This document shows positions 1 to 10,665 of a DNA stretch of 64,000 nucleotides, piece by piece. Numbering within the stretch: the first letter of the stretch is position 1; each line of letters begins with the position of its first letter. Where the stretch lies: the NCBI GenBank assembly GCA_037176725.1, contig JAZBRS010000057.1, forward strand, positions 89,115,501-89,179,500. Reading direction: 5' to 3'. Position numbers and translations under genes: made by a program. The notes beneath the pieces are model-generated. The model was not told the origin of the DNA. It saw only the letters and a list, made by a program, of their open reading frames with translations, and searched no databases. This DNA is from Posidonia oceanica. Lineage: Eukaryota > Streptophyta > Magnoliopsida > Alismatales > Posidoniaceae.

Positions 1-1936
1 TAAAGCCTTAGTTATGTGACTCAAGGTGCCTCAAAAGTTCCTATCCTCTATAAACTCTCAGAAATGCAAAAATGGGATATCTACAGGCTTGATATTGGAT
101 CGAGTCGGGATCCATTTCTTCTCCAGTGGTTGGATGGAATATCTTCATGCTGGGTTCCTCCTTAGGCAAGTTATCTGTGTCTCAGTGATTGCTATTAAGC
201 TCAGGGTATTCAACTTTGAATTCAGACATGCATTTCAGCTCTTAATCTGACTTAAGTCACTGCAAAGTGTAAGACGTGCCAGAATATAGCATCTAACGTA
301 AGACACAGACTTTATAACGTCTAACACTTGTATATGGCAATTTGGCAGTGTTGAACGCTGACTGTGAGCTGTTCAACGTTAGACACGCTAAAGGCTGCGT
401 CTAACACTTTAAGATCCTGACAACAATTTTTCCAAATAATTTCCCACTGATTTGGTGGGAGATGAAACTTTTCAAAGGCTTTTACAAACTCTATACTGTC
501 AGAGATCTTGGAATCACTCAACTTCCTTCTTTTCTCGCTTTTTTCCTCTTTTCTTTTCTTTTGATTTTTTTTTCCTGATTTTTTTTTCTTTTCCTTTTTT
601 CTTTTTTTTTCCTTTTTTTTAATATATAAAGGAAGGATTACAAGTAATTACAAAAGAAAAAAGAAATTATAGAAGCTTTGCGATTTAATACAGGTTCCTT
701 AAAAAAATAAAAAGTGAATATAAAACTGGAATTGTCCTGTTTACGGTTTTTTTTCAATGTTTTATCCTACAATTAATCCACCACAGCGAAGCTAAAAATA
801 AATAGCCAATCAGAGAATGTGTTAGACACGGAATCTCCTGCGTCTAACGTTAAATGCAGAGATTGTAACGTCTAACACCCTGTTTTAGAGAACTTCACAG
901 AAACACTTTCAGACAATGATTAAAGTTTTGATTTATGTTTTCGCTTTGATATTAGTGTTTTAAACCTGCGTAGCTCTCAGGGTACCTTAAGGTTTGGGTA
1001 TGGCTTTTTTTTTTAGGGATTTTTATAGATCCTCACAAAAATGGGTAAATATCTTCTTCTTCTTTTTTTGGTATTACCCCCTACCTCAACTCCTAAGGAT
1101 GTTAGGGAGAGCCCGAATACACTTAGGTCCCTACCCCGTAGAGGTAGAGCCCAACGTACTCAGGATTTATCAGGTCTCTCGCGTATCAATTACAACAAAC
1201 ATAAACAAACCACCGAAGGGGGGAAGAATGCAAATCTAGACTGGGGATTCTAACTTATTTCCACACGGAGCAAGGGAAAGAAGAGTGCCCCTTGTGAAAG
1301 CAAGTGACAACACAAACACTTTTCTTAAGTCCTTTGCAATAAGGGTGCTTAGGATTTAAGTGGTCATTTTGTGTAATCCAAGACAAGACACAATCAAATT
1401 AGTTCCCTAAAGAGAACCATGCAAGTCATACAGAAAAAAATTCGATTTTTATTTGGTTTTTTTGTAAAGCACCCAAAAGAAAATGAGGTTCTGGTCCCTA
1501 TGACAAAGTCGATCACCTCACACCTCAGTCTTTGGGCCAGTTATGAAAAGAAAACAAAGAAAAATGTTAAAACAGAAAGGCTCCTGTTCAGTGGTCGTTA
1601 GACGTTGGTATTGGAGCGTCTAACGTTAAACGCTTCAGATCACGTGTATAACGTACTGACAGAGTTTTTTTTTACAGGGAATTAGTGGCTTTACAAACCA
1701 CCTCCACTCCCGAGAATCCCAGAGAAAAGGAGAGGTGGTTTCAATTATTTGGACGTGGAAAAAAACGAGAAAGGTCACGGCGCCTCAAAACACTCCGAGG
1801 AATTTCACCACTAACTTAAAACTTATGAAAAAAACTAAAAAACACTAGAAATGAAGATAACAAGGAAGAAGAAGAAGAAAGAAATTACTCACCTTGCACG
1901 GGGGCACTTCTACCCGTCCTACTGTGATCGCCAATC
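1..1936. other. Unassigned repeat-like non-coding DNA left of a minus-strand LTR
   Basis: I see no coding region. The stretch has a pyrimidine-rich tract (about 530-620) and several paired inverted motifs of the type GTCTAAC...GTTAGAC (about 345-400, 815-880, 1590-1650). These resemble the cassettes inside the LTRs at 1937-3258 and 4179-4965, so the DNA probably belongs to the same retroelement family. Reading leftward from the LTR, the first bases on the minus strand are GAT followed by TGGCGATCACAGTAGGAC, which could be a primer-binding site. On that reading this would be the leader of a minus-strand element that runs off the window. A second related LTR recombined onto this one is equally possible. 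Confidence 0.35.
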
Positions 1937-2282
1937 TGTGGATATGGGGTTTTGGAGGAGAAGAGCTTGTTTTGTTTATTTGCTCTCTCGAGGTCCCCTT
2001 TTGTTGTATTTGACTTCTCCACTCCACGTGTGTTGAAGTCAGTGTGATCGCCACTCTTGGTTCGTTTTCACTAGCCCTCGAGACTCCTTGGGAGATGTGA
2101 TATGAGTTGCAGGTTCAGCTACCTTGGGACAATGCCAACGTTGCCCAAGGGTGCCCGTGCTTGGTGAGTTTCTTCTTTCTTCTTCTTTTCCTTGCAAAAC
2201 AGATTTAAAGATGCGGATTAATAAAGTGTAGTATACGATTCAAGGCAAATAAAAAAGTGACATGAAATAAGAAAAGAAAAAT

Positions 2283-2292
2283 ACTTACCTGA
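2283..2292 (-). other. Conserved 5' splice-site-like motif in the family L LTR
   Basis: The minus strand reads TCAGGTAAGT, a near-perfect plant 5' splice donor, about 390 bp downstream of the LTR TATA box. The equivalent place in the LTR at 9037-10665 reads CCGGGTAAGT (9388-9397). Conservation in two copies suggests a leader intron in the transcript. The acceptor is not identified. Confidence 0.4.
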
Positions 2293-2680
2293 GGGATTTT
2301 ATCCCCCCAGTTGCAACTATGTATGAATATGATTGGCTACAACATGCAAGAAATGAAATACGATATGCAAAATATTAAAAAGAAAACCCCCTTTTGATAT
2401 GGATTGTATGCATAGAATGCAAGATGCTGTTGGCGTGGTTGGAGATGGAAGAAGACTCAAGCTCTTTGGCACTCTCTCTTCACTCACTTGATTTCCACAA
2501 CTTTTCTCTCATAAATTCCCTTCTTAAATTGTGTCCCTCACTCAAAATCATGTCCCAAAAAAAATCCCTCTTTTCTAAAACATCCGTCCTCCTAAAACAT
2601 CCCTCCTTTAAAACATTCGTCCCCCCAAAAAATCCCTTCATTCTAAAACCTCCCTCCTTTGACCCTATGGGGGTACCCCT

Positions 2681-2690
2681 GCTTTTATAG
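2681..2690 (-). promoter_or_regulatory. TATA box of the family L LTR promoter
   Basis: The minus strand reads CTATAAAAGC followed by AGGGG. The same block, including the flanking CCCCTACTT, is found at 9711-9722 in the other minus-strand LTR. It separates a palindrome-rich upstream part (U3, to the right) from the transcribed part, as expected for an LTR promoter. Confidence 0.7.
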
Positions 2691-2749
2691 AAGTAGGGGA
2701 GGAACAAAAAAGGAATTGAATGACCAGATCAGCAAACTTTCTAATTCAG

Positions 2750-3045
2750 GGGTGTTATACGCTGGAAACCCAGCGTATAACGTTATAAGCTGGAATCCCA
2801 GCGTATAACGACCTCCGAGGTACAACTGCTAGGATAAAGGAATATTCTCCAATTAAAAGTTGATTAAGTGTCATTAAACTAGTGTTAATTGCCTTGACCG
2901 GTCAACAGAGTCTAAAGAAGGCAAAAACACATATTTTGTATTTGGCCAAATAAAGAAAGATTGTGGCTAGCACTGGGCTTCCACGTTAGACGCTGGAAAA
3001 ACAGCGTCCAACGTTATAAGCTGGGAATCCAGCGTATAACGCCCT
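2750..3045 (-). repeat. Paired palindromes (GTTATACGCTGG...CCAGCGTATAAC) in U3
   Basis: Two cassettes (2753-2812 and 2980-3042) each contain two adjacent short inverted repeats with stems of the form GTTATACGCTGG / CCAGCGTATAAC and loops of a few bases, with some sequence variation (TAGACGCTGG, TATAAGCTGG). They lie just upstream of the LTR TATA box. Equivalent cassettes occur at about 4411-4470 and 4645-4695 in the plus-strand solo LTR, and in decayed form at about 9783-9842, 10060-10085 and 10250-10310. Possible roles are binding sites for a dimeric factor or RNA hairpins; function is not known from sequence. Confidence 0.7.
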
Positions 3046-3258
3046 TAGTCAGTCCAACTTCCAAATTTAGTCAAGAAATGAAGGACATTCAAGTTGTTGA
3101 CACTTAAAGCTTAATAAGGGATGAAAATAATGTTTTGAACTGGAGAATAGGTATTTGGCTCAAGTGAGAGGTCCTAGATTGAGCAAAGAGCTTCTAGGGA
3201 CGACCTAATGCAACAGACTATACTATCATGAAGGGAGTGCCAAAACGGGATATCTACA

Positions 3259-4178
3259 ATGGCGACCACAATGACTGCTCAAGATCAAGGAAGAGATCAT
3301 GAAGCAGCATAATGTCAGTTTTCTCAAGGTCATCCTATACCCTAAATGGCTTGCAGATGTTGTGCCAGTGCCCAAGAAAGACGGTCGGGTCCGCATGTGC
3401 ATCGACTATAAGGATCTGAACAAGGCAAGTCCCATGGACGATTTCCCACTGCCACACATTGACGTCCTAGTCGACAACACAGTGGGCCACAAAATGCTCT
3501 CCTTTACGGACGATTTCCCCAGCAATAACCAGATCAGAATGGTAGAAGAAGACATGGAAAAGACATCATTCATCACCCCTTGGGGAGTCTTCTGTTACCA
3601 AGTTTTGCCGTTTGGGCTAAAAAACACTGGGACTGCTTACCAAAGGGCAATGACAGCACTGTTCCACGACCTCATGCACCAAGAAGTTGAGGTCTACGTG
3701 GATGATATGATTGCCAAGTCCAAAAAGCCCAAGGATTACCTCGTCTGCTTGAAGAAGCTCTTTGACGTCTTGAGGAAGTACAAGCTACGTCTCAACCCCA
3801 ACAAATGTGTATTCAGGGTATCATCCGGAAAGCTCTTGGGATATATTGTCAGCCAAAGGAGAATTGAGGTGGACCCGAGCAAGGCAAAAGCCATCGTGGA
3901 GATGCCACCCCCCAGAACTTGAAAGGAGATCCAAGGCCTGTTGGGGCGGTTACAATACATCAGTCGGTTCATTGCGCATCTCACGCCCATCTGTGAGCCG
4001 ATTTTCAAGCTCCTGAGAAAGAATGCACAGATCAATTGGAGTGAGGAGTGCTAGGCTGCATTTGACAAAATCAAGCAGCTCCTAATCAAACCTCCTGTTT
4101 TGGTTCTTCCCACGCCAGGGAGACCTCTGATTCTCTACCTTTCTACCACGCAGCATTCCATAGGCGCAGTCTTGGGCC
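3259..4178 (+). pseudogene. Gypsy reverse transcriptase, element A (broken)
   Basis: The frame (best part 3299-3922) shows the RT core: VPVPKKDGRVRMCIDYKDLN, then TPWGVFCYQVLPFGLKN and the catalytic block VEVYVDDMIAKS with both aspartates present. It continues through LNPNKCVF and the RT-RNase H connection (QYISRFIAHLTPICEPIF) up to 4178. An in-frame TGA at 3920 and a TAG at about 4051 break it, and a stop also precedes 3299. The domain starts immediately at the right edge of the LTR at 1937-3258, and the RNase H continues after the solo LTR at 4179-4965. Similarity is to plant Tat-lineage Ty3/Gypsy polymerases. It is not functional as it stands. Confidence 0.9.
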
Positions 4179-4965
4179 TGTAGATACCCTGTTTTGGCAC
4201 TCCCTTCATGTTAGTATAGTCTTACTCCCTTCATGTTAGTATAGTCTCTTGCATTAGGTCGCTCTTAGAAGGCCTCTGCCCAATCCAGAATGTCTCACTT
4301 GAGCCAAATGTTTTCTCTCTAGTCCATAGTGTTATCCTCATCTAAGCCCCAAGTGTCGGCAACTTGAATGTTCTTCATGTCCTGACCAAATTTGGAAATT
4401 GGACTGACTGAGGGTGTTGTACGCTGGCTTCTCAGCGTACAACGTTGGCCGCTGGTTTTTCAGCGTCAAACGTGGCAACCCAGTCAGCCCAAAACTTTCC
4501 TTATTTGGCCTAATCCAAAATTCGTTTTTTGTCTTCTTTGAAACCTGTTGACCGATCAAAGCCATCAAAGTTGAGTTTAAACACACTTAATAACTCCTTA
4601 ATTGGAGAATCTTCTCTGATCCTGCCAGTTATGCCTCGGAGGTCGTTATACGCTGGGACTCTCGCTTATAACGTTATACGCTGGTTTTCCAGCTTCCGTA
4701 CAAGGAGGAAGAAAGAAGAAGAAGCTCACCAAGCACGGGCACCCTTGGGCAACGCTGGCGTTGTCCCAAGGTAGCTGAAACTGCAACCATATCACATCTC
4801 CCCAAGGCGTCTCGAGGGCCGATGAAAGGGAACCGAGAGTGGCGATCACACCAATTCCATCACACGTGGAGTGATGGAGTTGGATACAAAAAGGGGACTC
4901 CGAGAAAGAGCAGATAGAGCCAAAAAGAACAAGCGTCTTCTCCTTCCAAAAACCCCATATCCACA
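4179..4965 (+). mobile_element. Solo LTR (family L) inserted in element A RNase H
   Basis: It starts TGTAGATACCCTGTTTTGGC and ends CCCATATCCACA, and is flanked by a perfect 5-bp duplication GGGCC (4174-4178 and 4966-4970). The frame of the host element continues cleanly across the site when the LTR and one GGGCC are ignored, so this is a simple insertion later reduced to a solo LTR. Compared with its relatives it lacks the middle, including the TATA region: the second palindrome cassette (about 4645-4695) runs almost directly into the GAAGAAGAAG...CTCACC downstream part. Confidence 0.92.
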
Positions 4966-5995
4966 GGGCCAACATGATGAATTGGGTAGAAAAGAGCGTG
5001 CCATTTATTACTTGAGAAAGAAATTTATTGATTGTGAAGCCAGGTATAGCACTATAGAGAAAACCTGCCTATCTCTCGTCTGGGCCGCATAGAAACTAAG
5101 GCACTACATGATGGTGTACTCAGTTCAGCTCCTATGTCGGCATGACCCCATTAAATTCCTCTTCCAAAAGGCAGCCATGGTAGGCAGATGTGTCAAGTGG
5201 CAGGTGTCACTGTCTCAGTACGACATCACCTTCGTCATGCAGAAATCTATGAAGGGGCAAGCCATGGCAGATCACCTGGCCGACTTTCCATTACCTGAGT
5301 ATCAGCCTTTCCAGACATAGTTCCCTGACAAGGACATCCTCTTCGCTATGAATGATTTTGATTAGGACCCTGAAGACCAGGAGCAGTGGCAGCTGTACTT
5401 TGATGGTGCTGTCAAAAAAAAAGGTCGAGGCGTAGGCGCAGTGCTAACAATGCTGTAGGGGCGGATGATTCCCTTTGCGAGGAAGCTAACCTTTAAATGC
5501 ACCAACAACGAAGCAGAATATGAAGTGTGCATCCTGGGATTGAAGGTCGTACTCGAGCATGAGGTGCGGAAGCTGCATGTGCGCGGCGATGCCATGCTAA
5601 TGATCTCCCAAGTGAATGGCGACTAGAAGACAAAAGATCCAAAGCTTGTGCCATATCACGAGTACTTGCTGAAGCTGATAGAAGAATTTGAAAGCATCCG
5701 CTTCACGTACATGAACAGAGCAAGGAACACATATGCAGATGCATTGGCAACCTTGGCATCTTGGCTCAGCATACCTGAAGACCGTGCAGTGGATGTATCA
5801 GTCACCCGCATGGAGCAGCCTGCGCATTGCATGAGTATAGAAGAGGCAGATCCAGCAGAAGAGCAGTCGTGGTACCATGACATTAAGGCCTTCCTGGAAT
5901 CTGGTAGCCTCCCAACTGGCACCTCAGCAGCAGATAGAAGGACTTTGGCGCGTCTGGCGTCGAAGTATGTATTAGGAGCAGGGCAGCTATAAAGA
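4966..5995 (+). pseudogene. Gypsy RNase H plus second archaeal-type RNase H, element A (broken)
   Basis: The first part (4966-5320) is the end of the retroviral-type RNase H: RKERAIYYLRKKF, RYSTIEKTCLSLVWA, then KWQVSLSQYDITF and GQAMADHLADFP. The second part (about 5380-5770) is an additional RNase H of the archaeal-like type known from Tat elements: WQLYFDGA, NNEAEYEVCILGL and RNTYADALATLAS. A linker follows (to 5992) before the integrase zinc domain. In-frame TAG or TGA codons at about 5092, 5318, 5362, 5456 and 5623 show decay. The domain is reached directly after the solo LTR and its GGGCC duplication. Confidence 0.85.
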
Positions 5996-6010
5996 AGATC
6001 TTACAACCAG

Positions 6011-7115
6011 ATGCTCCTACGCTGCCTGGGCAAGACGGAAGCTGACACACTGATGCTTCAAGTACATGCAGGGACTTGTGGCCCTCATATGAACAGCGTG
6101 CTGCTGGCCAAGAGAATCATATTCCAAGGCTACTTTTGGTCAACCATGGAGACAGACTACTGCCAGTTCGTGCGTAGATGCCATAATTGCCAGATCCATG
6201 GGAACTTCATTTGTGCTCCCCCGCAGTAACTACACAATATGTCGTCGCCATGGCCTTTCTCCACCTGGGGGATTGATGTCATCGGTGCTATACATCCTAC
6301 AGCCTCGAATGGTCATCGCTTCATCCTTGTGGCGATCAACTACTTCACCAAGTGGGTGGAAGCAGCCTCCTACAAGGCTGTCACGGCTGCGGTGATAGAG
6401 AAGTTCATTAGAAAAAACATCGTCGCCCGGTATGGGGTCCCACACTCCCTCATCTCTGACAATGGCACGAATTTCACGGCCAAAAGAATCGTGGAGTACC
6501 TTCAGAACCTCAAGATCAAACATCACAGGTCCTCACCTTATCAGTCGCAGATGAACGGAGCAGTGGAGTCTGCCAACAATAACATTGTGAATATCATGAA
6601 AAAGATGGCAGAAACCCACAAGGACTGGCATGACAAGCTTCCGTACGTACTCTGGGAGTACAAGACATCAGTCCGGACTTCGACAGGGGCCACCTCGTAC
6701 TCATTGGCGTACGGCATGGAGGCAGTGCTGCTCGTCGAAGTAGAAATCCCCTCATTGCGGGTCCTACGAGAAGCTGAGCTAGAGGAGGCGGAATGGGTCG
6801 AAGACCGCTGCGTTCAGCTAAACCTGGTTGATGAGCATAGACTACAAGCCATGTACAATGCTCAGTGTTAGCAGAAGCGGATGGTCAAAGCTTATCAAAA
6901 GAAAGTTCAGCCCAGAAGCTTCCAACTAGGAGATCTCGTCCTGCGAGCCATTCATCTCCTTGACGGTCGAGGCAAATTCCGGCCCAACTGGCGTGGACCC
7001 TTTGTGGTCAAGCAGACCTTCTCTGGCGGCGCAGCAATCCTTGAGTATATGGACCAGGTCGGCAGTCAGAGCCGGTCAACTCATGCTACCTCAAGAAGTA
7101 CTATCAGTAGCCTGC
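6011..7115 (+). pseudogene. Gypsy integrase, element A (broken)
   Basis: A zinc-binding HHCC region is visible (HAGTCGPH ... CHNCQIHGN, about 6063-6205), followed after a stop by the catalytic core: WGIDVIGAI with the first aspartate, VPHSLISDNGTNF with the second, and QMNGAVESANNNIVNIM with the glutamate (best frame 6239-6871). The C-terminal part contains FQLGDLVLRAIHL and KFRPNWRGPFVV (6881-7110), typical of the GPY/F region. No chromodomain follows, as expected for Tat. Stops at about 6227 and 6869 and a frameshift near 7080 break the frame. All three catalytic residues are retained. Confidence 0.88.
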
Positions 7116-8168
7116 AGCCGCCCTTACCTTACAGAGTTTCTTTTCCCTCCTTCTCATTACATGCATTTGAACACATCCATGCATTTTAGCCATGTTAAAA
7201 AAAAAAAATCAAATCAAAAAATCATGCATTACAATCATAACTCGATGAAGAAATCGGAAGTGCTTGCCTGCTCTGGAAAGAGTCTACTCTACCTCACCTG
7301 ACACTACTTAGATGTCCTAACTAGTGAGGGAGCCACCACTCAGTGAGAATAGGCGAAATGCCCAAACCCCCTAGGACTTACACCTCCAGAGGGAGATAAA
7401 ATGCTAGGGTATGAGCGAGAGAGTGAGCTAAAGAATACATCTCTAAGCATGGGCATAAAAGAAAAGAAAGAAAATAGAAGGCGAAGACAGAAGTCGGCCC
7501 TAGAGATAGAGGTGTGCAGTGTAACCCCTCCCTCCTGCTTACCTTGGAGAGGAGTCGAAGTTCGCGCCTGGGAAATCTACAAATCCCACAGGGCCAAGCC
7601 ATCCCTGTCTAGCAAGCAACTCCCCAGCCTCAAACCAGGTGCCCATTACCTCCAAGCCAGGAATAGGGGAAACCTGCATGCCTATGTGGGAGCAAAAGAA
7701 ACAAGAAAAATGAAAAGGGTGGGTGTAGGTCCTTGAGAGTTTGGCATGGAGCATGTCCTCACCACACCACCATCTAAACACAAAATCATCACCCATTCCG
7801 GAGTGCCACCAACAAGTTAGGAGTCTAAGTAGAATCCAGTGAGTCAGGGACCACTCTCTTCCTCTACAGTAGGCGTTAAGCACTCCATATGCTGAGGGCA
7901 ATACATATCAATCATAAACCATGCATATATCTACAGCATCAATCATTCCATTTCCTCTACTCTTTCGCTCTGCAAGACTTAGCTCAGCACTAAGATAGTA
8001 CTTCTACCAAGCACAGGTTGACCTCCTTTGAGTCACACTGAACTAGAGCTCCTACCAGCTCTTTCTTGTGTAACTTCGCCCCGTGCAGGCGAAACCCCTT
8101 GGCTTGAATATGCTTAGTTTCTGTGATTTGAATGCTAGCTATTAACATATTGAACTGCCTTAGTAGCT
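7116..8168 (+). other. Non-coding spacer of element A between integrase and DUF7745-like ORF
   Basis: I find no coding similarity here. The segment has a short A-rich run (7196-7209) and otherwise unremarkable sequence. Such long spacers between polymerase and an additional 3' ORF are common in Tat-lineage elements. The weak open frames on both strands show no family features. Confidence 0.5.
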
Positions 8169-9036
8169 TTGAAATCTGCTTCCTTGACAGCCAGTGATTA
8201 TGTGCCTGTATATGATCTAGTGAACCACAGCCTTGGTTGCAGGTACTTAAAGTCTTTGCACCAGTTGCCTACATTTTCTCTCTTGTGCAATGGGTTTCCC
8301 CACTTTGGTGACCCCGATACGTTGCTCCGAGAATTTCGAGAGTGGATCGGCGGGCTCACTGAGGGTGACCGTGAGAGGTTGCGCTTGTGGAGCATATCGT
8401 CCAAGCTTCTAAAGGCTGTTGATGTAGAAGTGAGCCGACATCTCCTGTGCGCTGCTGCAAGTTTCTGGAAGCCAGCACACCATGTCTTCTGCTTTGGCAG
8501 AACGGAGCTAACGCCCACGCTAGAGGAAGTACGCCGAATCTGCGGCTTCTCCAAGCTCATGGGACCATCTGTGTTCATGAGGCGTGACGGCTATGTCGTA
8601 GCCTTGAGCCAGCTGACTGGACTCTCCACGGTGGACTGCAAGAAGAGATTGATCTGCTCCGATGGGCCCACGCCCATGCTCCACCTGGGATACTTTGATG
8701 AAGCTGCCGAGAAATGTGCTGAGCTCGGAGATGAGCTGTGGCTCAAGGATTTTGTTACCTGCTTTCTAGGCGAGCTAATTTTCAACCACGGTCGGATGAC
8801 AGTTGCCATCGAGGTGCCATCATGGTGACCCAGTAGATCGACTTGGCACTAGTAGTCCTAGTAGAGACTTACCGTGGACTAGACCGCATCTCACACCGCT
8901 GCTGCCACTTTTACGGCTGCGGGGCCTTGGTACAAGTTTAGCTGGCTGGGCATCTGGAGATGGACCTTCTACGCCTACAGAGATTGGCCTTTGAATTTTA
9001 CTGTCGCAGCAGCCATGCCCGGACCATTCAGAGCGC
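8169..9036 (+). pseudogene. DUF7745-like extra ORF of element A, N-terminal part
   Basis: The frame 8169-8828 has no ATG near its start; the true start may lie upstream or be spliced. Features fit the plant transposon-associated DUF7745 (plant-mobile-domain-like) family: FGDPDTLLREFREWIG, a region ending in TELTPTLEEVRRICGF, and further helical blocks. After a frameshift near 8822 a second frame continues with LVVLVETYRGLDRISH and GCGALVQV, also typical of the family. The ORF is cut at 9036 by the minus-strand solo LTR and resumes at 10666. The role of such ORFs in Gypsy elements is not established. Family assignment is from remembered motif patterns. Confidence 0.65.
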
Positions 9037-10665
9037 TGTGGATATGGGGTTTTGGAGGGAGAAGATGCTTTTTCATTTATTTGGCCTTCTCAGTGTCCCC
9101 TTTTGCTTTATCCAACTTCGCCACTAAACGTGTGAGGAAGTTGGTGTGATCGCTACTCTAGGTTCGCTTTCGTCGGCCCTTGAGATACCTTGGGAGATGT
9201 GATATCTGTTGCGGGTTCAGCTACCTTAGGACAATGCCAACGTTGCCCAAGGGTGCCTGTGCTTTGGTGAGTTTCTTCTTCTTCTTCTTCCTTGCAAAAC
9301 AGAATGATATGAAAGATATAGGTTAATTTGGTGTAGTAAGTAATTCTAAAATAAAACTAAAAACCAACATAAATTAATCAGAGAAATACTTACCCGGGAG
9401 GTTTTTATCCCCCCCGGTTGTAACTAAATATGGGTATGCCTAGCTACAACAATACATAAAATAACATGTGATATGCAAAAATGTGAAGCAAAATATAACA
9501 CTAAATAAAACCCCTTTGGGCGTGATAGACTGCTTAGAACGTGAAGGATCGACTTGACGTAATCGACGACGAGGATCTCCGACTTTTAGGCTCTTCCTCT
9601 CTCTTTCTTTCTTTCTTTATTTTCTCAAGAATTCTTCTTTCCTCAAAAATCCTTTTGCCCATCTCCTCTCTCTCTCAAAAATCCCGTCCCTCTCAAGGTT
9701 GAGGATACCCCTGCTTTTATAGAAGTAGGGGAAGAACAAAATGTGCTAAAGGAGAGCCAACTCAGCAAAGTTTCCAAAACAGAAACGTTGGACGCGTGAT
9801 CTAGCGCGGCTAACGTTATACGGTGAGAAACCAACATCTAATGGCCTCCCAAGCTACAACTGTTGTGGATCAAGAATATTCTCCCATAAGTGCTGATTAA
9901 CTGTGATTAAGCCACTCTTAATTGACATTAAAAGGCTTTGACAGGTCAAGGGTTCCAAATTTGGTAAAAGAATTAGGATAAATTTTGGGCCAAATAAGGA
10001 AAGCTGATTCGGCAAATTGCCATCGTAAGAAGCATGGAAACATGCGTCCTATGTTAGACGATTGGAATCCTACGCATAACAACCCTCTGAGGTACAGCTG
10101 TGGATTTGAAGGAATAATTAGTAATTAATGGTGGATTAATGATAATTAAATAAAGATTTGTTAATCAATTGGTAAACGGACCTCCAGAAGGAGTAACAAA
10201 CAGGCCCTCGGATTCAACTAAATAAGGAAAGTTGTGGTCAACACTGGGTTTCAACGTTGGACGCTGATAAACCAGTGTCCAATGTTAAACATAGGGATAC
10301 CCGCGTTTAACACACCCAGGCAGTCCACCTTCTAAATTTCGCCCAGAAATTAAGGGGGCTCATATTGCTGTCATTGAAGTACTAGTAAAGGATCTCTTAA
10401 AGGCACGAAGACAATGTGGTGACCTGGGGACCAAATTGGACCTAAGAATTGGACTGATTGGGCAATAGTTCGTAGAGTTGTTATACGAGTTCTATGCTGC
10501 GTCCAATGTTGGACGCAGCAAGGCACTTTTCTAACACCCACGATAAGCATTTGGCTCGAATGAGAGAGCTTAGATCGAGAAAAGGAGCTCTAGAGGTTAA
10601 CTGAGCACGATATGATGCCAAGGGTTTCACTATAATGAGGGGAGTGCCAAAACGGGGTATCTACA
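9037..10665 (-). mobile_element. Solo LTR (family L) inserted in the DUF7745-like ORF
   Basis: On the minus strand it runs from TGTAGATACCCCGTTTTGGC (10665) to CCCATATCCACA (9037). The flanks are AGCGC (9032-9036) and AGCAC (10666-10670), a 5-bp duplication with one change. It has a TATA box (9711-9722), a donor-like motif (9388-9397) and decayed palindrome cassettes (about 9783-9842, 10250-10310). At 1629 bp it is the longest copy in the window. The interrupted ORF is recognisable on both sides, which confirms the insertion. Confidence 0.88.
9711..9722 (-). promoter_or_regulatory. TATA box of the solo LTR promoter
   Basis: The minus strand reads CTATAAAAGCAG within CCCTACTTCTATAAAAGCAG, the same block as at 2681-2690. 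Conservation in two diverged LTRs supports it as the core promoter. Confidence 0.65.

Larger units (their letters stand above)
1937..3258 (-). mobile_element. LTR of a Gypsy-type retrotransposon, minus orientation (family L)
   Basis: On the minus strand the LTR starts TGTAGATATCCCGTTTTGGC at 3258 and ends CCCATATCCACA at 1937, with the canonical TG...CA ends. The same two ends bound the LTRs at 4179-4965 and 9037-10665. A TATA box lies at 2681-2690 and a conserved donor-like CAG/GTAAGT at 2283-2292. The right flank (from 3259) is the polymerase gene of element A, entered in mid-domain, so the LTR interrupts that gene. The 5-bp flanks (CAATC and ATGGC) do not match. Either this is the 5' LTR of an element continuing left, or the left flank has been rearranged. 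Its length (1322 bp) lies between those of the two relatives. Confidence 0.75.
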
